From Pseudomonadota bacterium (lineage in GTDB: Bacteria; Desulfobacterota; Desulfobacteria; Desulfobacterales; ETH-SRB1): a stretch of 12,608 nucleotides of DNA. The translations under genes were made by a program, and so were the position numbers. Shown here one piece after another: positions 7,824-12,608 of the stretch; the first letter of the stretch is position 1; each line of letters starts with the position of its first letter. The stretch is taken from the NCBI GenBank assembly GCA_018897415.1, contig JAHIKR010000177.1, forward strand, positions 1 through 12,608. Direction: 5' to 3'. The notes below the pieces were generated by a model. That model searched no databases. It was not told the origin of the DNA and saw only the letters and a list, made by a program, of their open reading frames with translations.

Positions 7824-8219
7824 ATGCCAAAAAAAAGGAGAAAATCAGTAAGTTTCGATGCAATGGTCAAATTTTTTATGCGGCATTACAATGTTCCAAC
7901 AAAAAGAGATGTAGACAATCTTAGTGCTAAAATAGATCGTTTGGAAACAATGCTCAAGTCGTCACCAGCTCTTACCAAAAGCAAACGTTCATCTAAAGAT
8001 ATCACTACAACCAAAAAATCTAGCTCCGAGTCTTCTTTAACAGCTTCTGATATGGTTTTTGAAGCCATTAAGAAGTCCAAACAAGGCGCTGGTTTTGCTG
8101 AAATTCAAGCTGAAACCGGCTTTGGGGAGAAAAAACTCAGAAATATTATATTTAGGCTTAATCAGATAAAAAAAATTAAGCGCAAGAGCCGTGGTGTATA
8201 TGTATATATAGCCTCATAG
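7824..8219 (+). CDS. Uncharacterised basic protein: N-terminal coiled coil, C-terminal winged-helix-like domain
   Basis: This is 131 aa with an AAGGAGG Shine-Dalgarno sequence 5 nt before the ATG. I do not recognise a named family. Residues 1-9 are strongly basic. Residues ~11-45 form an amphipathic helix containing NVPTKRDVDNLSAKIDRLE, which resembles the 'PT-K/R-D/E-hydrophobic' heptad segment of phasin-type oligomerising coiled coils. Residues ~46-72 are a Ser/Thr/Lys-rich flexible linker. Residues ~73-131 read as a small winged helix: a helix (ASDMVFEAIKKS), then helix-turn-helix-like FAEIQAETGFGEKKLRNIIFRLNQ, then a basic hairpin ending GVYVYIA. This suggests a DNA- or RNA-binding protein that oligomerises through its N-terminus, such as a small regulator or nucleoid-type protein. 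It appears monocistronic, with 145 bp before the next gene. Function is inference. Confidence 0.8.
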   Translation: MPKKRRKSVSFDAMVKFFMRHYNVPTKRDVDNLSAKIDRLETMLKSSPALTKSKRSSKDITTTKKSSSESSLTASDMVFEAIKKSKQGAGFAEIQAETGFGEKKLRNIIFRLNQIKKIKRKSRGVYVYIAS

Positions 8220-8364
8220 ATATCTTCGATATGTTGAATTATTCAAGAGGATATATATGCATGTCTAAAATGGTCCAGAGTGTCCATACTTTTACGTTTT
8301 ACTAAGAACTCATTAATTAGACAGCTGTTAATATCAAACAAGTAATTTTAGAAAGTAGTTATAT

Positions 8365-11361
8365 ATGGATAATACTTTGGATCAAAACAATCCTAATATT
8401 AAAGAAAACGACAATATCTGCGGCTATTTAATAAAAAAAATAGTTGAACTTAAAGAAATAAGATCGATCTTATATGACATAGAGCATACTCCAACAGGTG
8501 CCAGGCATATTCATATAAGTAACAATGATAAGGAAAATACTTTCGGTGTAGCCTTTAAAACAGTACCAACTGATTCAACCGGTATTGCGCACATCCTGGA
8601 GCACACTGTTCTCTGTGGTTCCAGGAAATTCTCTGTACGCGATCCCTTTTTTTCCATGCTGAAAAGAAGTCTGAACACTTTTATGAACGCCTTTACTGCA
8701 TCGGACTGGACGATGTATCCTTTCTCTACACAAAACAGAAAAGACTTCTACAACCTGATGGATGTGTATCTTGACTCTGTCTTTTACCCTAGCATTAACG
8801 AGCTCAGTTTTAAGCAAGAAGGACACCGCCTCGAATTTGAAAATAATATAAAAGCCTCTGAGTCATCACATTTAGTTTATACGGGTGTAGTTTATAATGA
8901 AATGAAAGGCGCCATGTCATCGCCGGATGAAGTAATGACCCATGCCCTATTAAATAAACTGTATCCTGACACAACATATAGTAATAATTCAGGTGGCGAT
9001 CCTGCTGTAATACCCAGTTTATCCTATGCTCAGCTTAAAGCTTTCCACAAAAGGCATTATCATCCGAGCAATGCTTTTTTCTACACATATGGGAACCTGC
9101 TTTTAAGAGATCATTTATCTTTTATTCAAGATAAAATTTTAAAAGATTTTACAAAAATTAACCCTGATACAGATGTTCTCTCTCAACCCAGGTGGGATAA
9201 ACCCAAAAAGGCAACTTATACATATCCTATTGGTAAAAATGAAGACCCATCAAAAAAATACCAGATTTGCGTCGCGTGGCTGACTGCAGATATAAAAGAT
9301 TCTTTTGAAGTACTGGTGCTTACTCTACTTGAGCAAATCCTTCTTGGGAATTCAGCATCGCCGCTGCGCAAGGCCTTGATAGATTCAAACCTTGGAACAG
9401 CTCTTAGCGATGGAACCGGTTATGACTCAAATAATAAGGACACCCTGTTTGTATGTGGGCTTAAAGACGTTGAAAAATCCGTTTCAGGCAAAATCGAGTC
9501 TATCATTTTTAATGTTTTAAATGAACTTGCAACCAATGGAATCGATAATAAACTTATCGAGTCAGCTATTCATCAGGTTGAATTCCATCGCAAAGAAATA
9601 ACAAATTTTCCTTACCCTTATGGCCTTCGCTTATTTTTAACCTTTTCAAGCAGCTGGCTTCATGGAGGCAAACCGGAAATGATTCTGCAGTTTGATGCGG
9701 ATCTTACCAGACTTCGTGATGAGCTTTCTAAAGGCCATCTATTTGAAAACCGCATAAAAAAGTATTTTATAAATAATTCTCATAGAGTACTTCTCACTCT
9801 TGCTCCAGACCAGATGATGGAAGAAAAAGAAAAAGACCGTATTACAAAAGAAGTCGAAGGTATAAGGGCCAATTTAAAACAATCAGATATTGAAAAAATA
9901 AATGAAGCCGCTGAAGCCTTAAAGAAACTGCAGGGAAAAAAAGAAGATATTTCCTGTCTTCCGACCTTAGAAATTGAAGATATTCCGCCCTCTGTCCAAA
10001 CTATACAGGAATCTAAAACATATTGCAGGGGCACTTCATCTTGTTATAATCAGCCTACCTACGGCATTTTCTACTTCTCTTCAGCCGCAGGCGCAGGTGC
10101 TTTACAAAATCAGATACTTCCTCTTGTACCCTTTTTTTGCTATGCTTTCTCCAAAACCGGCACAAAATTAAGAGCATATACAGATTTAGCACGGCTGATT
10201 GATGCATACACGGGTGGTATTAGTTTATCATCTCATGCACGCACCAATTTTGAAGGGACAGGCGACTGCATACCTTTTATAACATTCAACGGGAAATGCC
10301 TTGTCAGAAACCAAGGCAAAATGTTTGAAATAATCAAAGAACTTTTATATGAATTCGATTTCTCAGATCTGGATAGATTAAGAAGCCTTTTGCTTGAATA
10401 CAGAGCAAAAATGGAATCCATGATAGTTCACAATGGTCATAAATTAGCTATTTCTCTTGCTTCAAGAAATTTTTCAGATAGCTGTGCTTTAAGCGAAACC
10501 TGGCACGGTATCCACCAGTTACAGACCATAAAGAATATAACAGACGATCTTACTGATAACAAACTTGAATCTATTTCTGACAATCTATCATCTATAGGAA
10601 AAAATCTTTTAGTTGGTAATAACTTCAAAATTGCGCTGGTTGGAGAAGACGACGTCCTTTCTATCGCATCTTCTCATGCTGTATCAATACAAAAAGGACT
10701 TGATGAGAAGTCATCATTCGCAAAGCCGGCAAACGGTTTTATTTCTCCTGCAATAGGTTATGATGATGAAATTACCAGGGAAGGCTGGAGTACTTACTCT
10801 GCTGTCTCATTTGTAGCTCGTGTATTTAAAACTGTTCGCATGGAACATAAAGACGCACCTGCTTTGTCGGTAATCAGCAAGTTGCTTAGATCGCTGTATC
10901 TGCACAGGGAAATTCGAGAAAAAGGCGGTGCATACGGCGGCTTTTCAACATACAACTCAGAAAACGGCATTTTCTCCTTCTGTTCTTACAGAGATCCGCA
11001 TATAGTATCGACCCTGAAAGTATATGATGACGCAATGATATTTATTAAATCAGGAGACTACAGTGAAGAGGACATCAAAGAAGCTATCCTTCAAATATGT
11101 TCAGAAATAGATAAGCCTGATCCTCCCGGCATTGCGGCAAAAAAAGCATTTTACAGGAAGCTGATTTCACTGTCAGATGATGCTCGAAACCGTTTCAAAA
11201 CAAATCTCCTTTCGCTAAAGCGCAATCAGGTAATAAAAGTGGCGAAAAAATATTTCAATCAGGCAGAAAAACAGGCTGTAGCAGTAATATCCAGTGAAGA
11301 AAAATTAAAAGAGGCAAACAAAAAGATTAAAGGAAGACCTTTAAACCTTTTCAGGATTTAG
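8365..11361 (+). CDS. M16C (presequence protease/PreP-like) zinc metallopeptidase
   Basis: This 998-aa protein matches the PreP length. The inverted zinc motif HILEH is at residues 76-80 (His76 and His80 as ligands, Glu79 as the base), and the distal metal ligand is Glu179 in VVYNEMKG. The surrounding LEHTVLCGS, RDPFF, LNTFMNAFTASDWTMYPFSTQN and FYPS are close to mitochondrial/plastid PreP. The second half carries the inactive-domain Arg/Tyr site IREKGGAYGGFSTYNS (Arg851, Tyr857) followed by FSFCSYRDPH, as in the family. Such enzymes enclose and degrade unfolded peptides up to several tens of residues. No signal peptide is visible, so it is probably cytoplasmic. The ATG at 8365 has only a weak Shine-Dalgarno sequence. 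The gene ends 20 bp before the parvulin gene, implying co-transcription. Confidence 0.93.
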   Translation: MDNTLDQNNPNIKENDNICGYLIKKIVELKEIRSILYDIEHTPTGARHIHISNNDKENTFGVAFKTVPTDSTGIAHILEHTVLCGSRKFSVRDPFFSMLKRSLNTFMNAFTASDWTMYPFSTQNRKDFYNLMDVYLDSVFYPSINELSFKQEGHRLEFENNIKASESSHLVYTGVVYNEMKGAMSSPDEVMTHALLNKLYPDTTYSNNSGGDPAVIPSLSYAQLKAFHKRHYHPSNAFFYTYGNLLLRDHLSFIQDKILKDFTKINPDTDVLSQPRWDKPKKATYTYPIGKNEDPSKKYQICVAWLTADIKDSFEVLVLTLLEQILLGNSASPLRKALIDSNLGTALSDGTGYDSNNKDTLFVCGLKDVEKSVSGKIESIIFNVLNELATNGIDNKLIESAIHQVEFHRKEITNFPYPYGLRLFLTFSSSWLHGGKPEMILQFDADLTRLRDELSKGHLFENRIKKYFINNSHRVLLTLAPDQMMEEKEKDRITKEVEGIRANLKQSDIEKINEAAEALKKLQGKKEDISCLPTLEIEDIPPSVQTIQESKTYCRGTSSCYNQPTYGIFYFSSAAGAGALQNQILPLVPFFCYAFSKTGTKLRAYTDLARLIDAYTGGISLSSHARTNFEGTGDCIPFITFNGKCLVRNQGKMFEIIKELLYEFDFSDLDRLRSLLLEYRAKMESMIVHNGHKLAISLASRNFSDSCALSETWHGIHQLQTIKNITDDLTDNKLESISDNLSSIGKNLLVGNNFKIALVGEDDVLSIASSHAVSIQKGLDEKSSFAKPANGFISPAIGYDDEITREGWSTYSAVSFVARVFKTVRMEHKDAPALSVISKLLRSLYLHREIREKGGAYGGFSTYNSENGIFSFCSYRDPHIVSTLKVYDDAMIFIKSGDYSEEDIKEAILQICSEIDKPDPPGIAAKKAFYRKLISLSDDARNRFKTNLLSLKRNQVIKVAKKYFNQAEKQAVAVISSEEKLKEANKKIKGRPLNLFRI

Positions 11362-11381
11362 AAATTAAGGGGAATAACGTT

Positions 11382-12386
11382 ATGCCAATGAAAATTTATA
11401 CCGGAAATCTTTTGGGGGAAAGATTTATTTATGCAATTATAGTGGCGCTCTCTTTATCCCTATCCGCTTTAACCGTCCAAGCAGAAAAAAATGAGCCTTC
11501 AATAGATAAAGTAGCCATAGTTAATGGATCGGTTATTACCGGTGAAGAATTCAATAGAGAGCTAAGCCAGGTAAAACAAAGAATTTCACAGCAGGGGCTA
11601 GAAATTTCATCACCACAGCTTGAAGGTATCAGAAATGAAATTCTTGATAACCTGATCAACCTCGAACTGCTGTTTCAGGAGAGCCAGAATAACGGAATTA
11701 AAGTTGAAAAAGAGGCAATCGATTCTCAAATGAAATCTCTAAAACAAAAGTTTCCAAATGATACTGAATTTGAAAACTTTTTAAGCAAGCTAAATTTATC
11801 TGAGAGTACCTTAAAACTAAAAATTGAGAAGGGTATTGCGATACAGGAGCTTATTGAAACTCAAGTCACTAATAAGATTAAACTTTTAGATGAAGAAAGC
11901 AAGAGCTGTTATGACACCTATCCCGACCTTTTCAAACAGTCTGAACAGGTTAAGGCAAGTCATATTTTGATAAGAGTTAAGCCAGAAGCAGATGAAGCAC
12001 AGAAATCTGAAGCAAAAGAAAAAATAAAAACAATTCAATTAAAACTTAAAAATGGTGAAGATTTTGCTGCTCTCGCCAAAGAGTTTTCAGAAGGCCCCAG
12101 TAAAAATAATGGCGGAGATTTGGGCTACTTCCAGCGAGGTCAAATGGTAAAATCTTTTGAAGATATAGCCTTTGCATTAAAAACTGAAGAGGTAAGCGAT
12201 ATTGTAGAAACTCAGTTTGGATATCATATCATCAAAGTTGTAGATAAAACGCCTGAAAAGACAATTGGTTATGAAAATGTAAAAGAAGACCTTGCTCAGC
12301 ATTTGAAACAGGAAAAAACAAAACAGGAAGTCAACAAGTATATACAAAAACTCAGGGAAAAATCTAAAATAGAAAAATTTTTGTAA
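11382..12386 (+). CDS. Exported SurA/PpiC-type parvulin peptidyl-prolyl cis-trans isomerase
   Basis: This is 334 aa. Residues 1-34 form a signal peptide with a hydrophobic core at ~15-31 and a VQA cleavage site before Glu35. There is no lipobox Cys, so the mature protein is predicted soluble in the periplasm. Residues ~40-180 are a charged helical chaperone domain of SurA_N type, beginning VAIVNGSVITGEEFNREL. Residues ~188-285 are one rotamase (PpiC) domain: VKASHILIRV, FAALAKEFSEGPSKNNGGDLGYF, and TQFGYHIIKVVDK at the end. A basic helical tail (~290-334) probably packs on the chaperone domain. Unlike E. coli SurA it has one parvulin domain, the usual arrangement in many other proteobacteria. 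The start has AAGGGG 9 nt upstream; a second ATG two codons on would make little difference. It likely assists folding of exported proteins. Confidence 0.92.
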   Translation: MPMKIYTGNLLGERFIYAIIVALSLSLSALTVQAEKNEPSIDKVAIVNGSVITGEEFNRELSQVKQRISQQGLEISSPQLEGIRNEILDNLINLELLFQESQNNGIKVEKEAIDSQMKSLKQKFPNDTEFENFLSKLNLSESTLKLKIEKGIAIQELIETQVTNKIKLLDEESKSCYDTYPDLFKQSEQVKASHILIRVKPEADEAQKSEAKEKIKTIQLKLKNGEDFAALAKEFSEGPSKNNGGDLGYFQRGQMVKSFEDIAFALKTEEVSDIVETQFGYHIIKVVDKTPEKTIGYENVKEDLAQHLKQEKTKQEVNKYIQKLREKSKIEKFL

Positions 12387-12390
12387 TCAG

Positions 12391-12512
12391 AAATTTACAA
12401 ACTCAAAAAGTAACTTGTCAACAACCTGAAGTGGCGGGCACTTAAATTTAAAATGGCTGACTGTTTGAGCGCCCGCCACCTCAGGTTAATTTCATAATGA
12501 GTTCGTAAATTT
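12391..12512. repeat. Nested imperfect inverted repeat, possible MITE-like element
   Basis: An outer pair of 14-bp arms, AAATTTACAAACTC at 12391-12404 and GAGTTCGTAAATTT at 12499-12512, matches at 13 of 14 positions. An inner pair of 17-bp arms at 12423-12439 and 12471-12487 (AACCTGAAGTGGCGGGC against GCCCGCCACCTCAGGTT) matches at 16 of 17. The arms are separated by unpaired 18-nt and 11-nt stretches, and a perfect 10-bp palindrome TTAAATTTAA sits in the central loop (12442-12451). It begins 4 nt after the parvulin stop. No clear target-site duplication is visible at its ends. Confidence 0.75.
12423..12487. terminator. GC-rich hairpin as candidate terminator between convergent genes
   Basis: The inner 17-bp arms contain a GTGGCGGGC/GCCCGCCAC core and form a strong hairpin with a 31-nt loop. 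It lies between the 3' ends of the parvulin gene and the minus-strand gene at the right edge. There is no U-tract directly after the stem, so termination would need another factor or a different mechanism. Confidence 0.35.
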
Positions 12513-12538
12513 ATGTATAATGGTTTTTGGCCGGGAAG

Positions 12539-12607
12539 TTAAACCTTCTTCAATGCCGCCTCAAGGCTCTTCCCCTTTTTAACGATCTCCGCGTAACCCC
12601 CGTCTCC
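12539..12607 (-). CDS. C-terminal 22 codons of an unidentified minus-strand gene (5' part beyond window)
   Basis: On the minus strand an open frame enters from the right edge and ends with TAA at 12541-12539. The visible tail reads GDGGYAEIVKKGKSLEAALK followed by KV. It looks like the amphipathic C-terminal helix of a real protein, and it is richer in G and C than the neighbouring intergenic DNA. It is convergent with the parvulin gene, with the inverted repeat in between. The family cannot be named from 22 residues. Confidence 0.55.
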   Translation of the reverse strand, partial: GDGGYAEIVKKGKSLEAALKKV

Positions 12608-12608
12608 A

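Noticed and set aside
8220..8232. ATATC-TTC-GATAT mini-hairpin after the 131-aa gene
   Set aside because: The stem is only 5 bp, all but one of them A-T pairs at each end, with a 3-nt loop and no U-tract; it is too weak to call a terminator.
8290..8346. Sigma70-like promoter for the M16C gene in the 145-bp gap
   Set aside because: Several -35-like hexamers exist, but none has an acceptable -10 at 16-18 bp; the AT-rich composition makes weak matches uninformative.
9974..10171. Plus-strand 65-codon frame inside the M16C gene
   Set aside because: It is an out-of-frame shadow of the protease, with no ribosome site or family resemblance.

Overview
The window is AT-rich bacterial chromosome. Gene content and sequence style suggest a Desulfobacterota-type (delta-proteobacterial) anaerobe. 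The pointers are a RACo/DUF4445-type corrinoid-activator C-terminus, a KsgA that begins MTSPRTLLAAW, a PreP-like M16C protease beside a SurA/PpiC-type chaperone, and a DUF2062 membrane protein. This assignment is inference, because no rRNA or species-level marker is present. There are no tRNAs, rRNAs, CRISPR arrays, transposases or phage genes.

Layout. (1) Positions 2-6226, plus strand, form a tightly packed probable operon: the 3' part of a DUF4445/RACo-like ATPase-fold protein; a ~1393-aa protein with a ~900-residue unassigned helical N-terminus and a PPDK-type ATP-grasp plus phosphohistidine domain but no PEP-binding barrel; and an unusually long, divergent type I GAPDH-like dehydrogenase. 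(2) A degenerate heptanucleotide repeat at 6231-6314 folds into a long hairpin between the convergent GAPDH and ksgA genes and forms the last codons of ksgA. (3) Positions 6297-7585, minus strand: DUF2062 membrane protein followed by rsmA/ksgA, joined by an ATGA overlap. (4) Positions 7586-7823 are a divergent intergenic region with one weak promoter candidate. (5) Positions 7824-8219, plus strand: an uncharacterised 131-aa basic protein with a coiled-coil N-terminus and a winged-helix-like C-terminus. (6) Positions 8365-12386, plus strand: an M16C presequence-protease-like metallopeptidase and an exported parvulin-type peptidyl-prolyl isomerase, 20 bp apart and probably co-transcribed. (7) Positions 12391-12512: a nested inverted repeat that may be a terminator or a MITE-like element. 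It is followed by the C-terminal 22 codons of a convergent minus-strand gene that runs off the right edge.

How the genes relate. The first cluster pairs central-carbon chemistry (GAPDH step, PEP/pyruvate-type dikinase fold) with a corrinoid-protein activator, which fits an anaerobe using C1/acetyl-CoA and gluconeogenic metabolism, but the substrate of the dikinase-like protein cannot be read from sequence. The ksgA pair is housekeeping ribosome maturation. The last pair concerns peptide degradation and envelope protein folding. The best candidates for undescribed biology are the large orphan dikinase with its GAPDH-like partner, and the two structured intergenic repeats.
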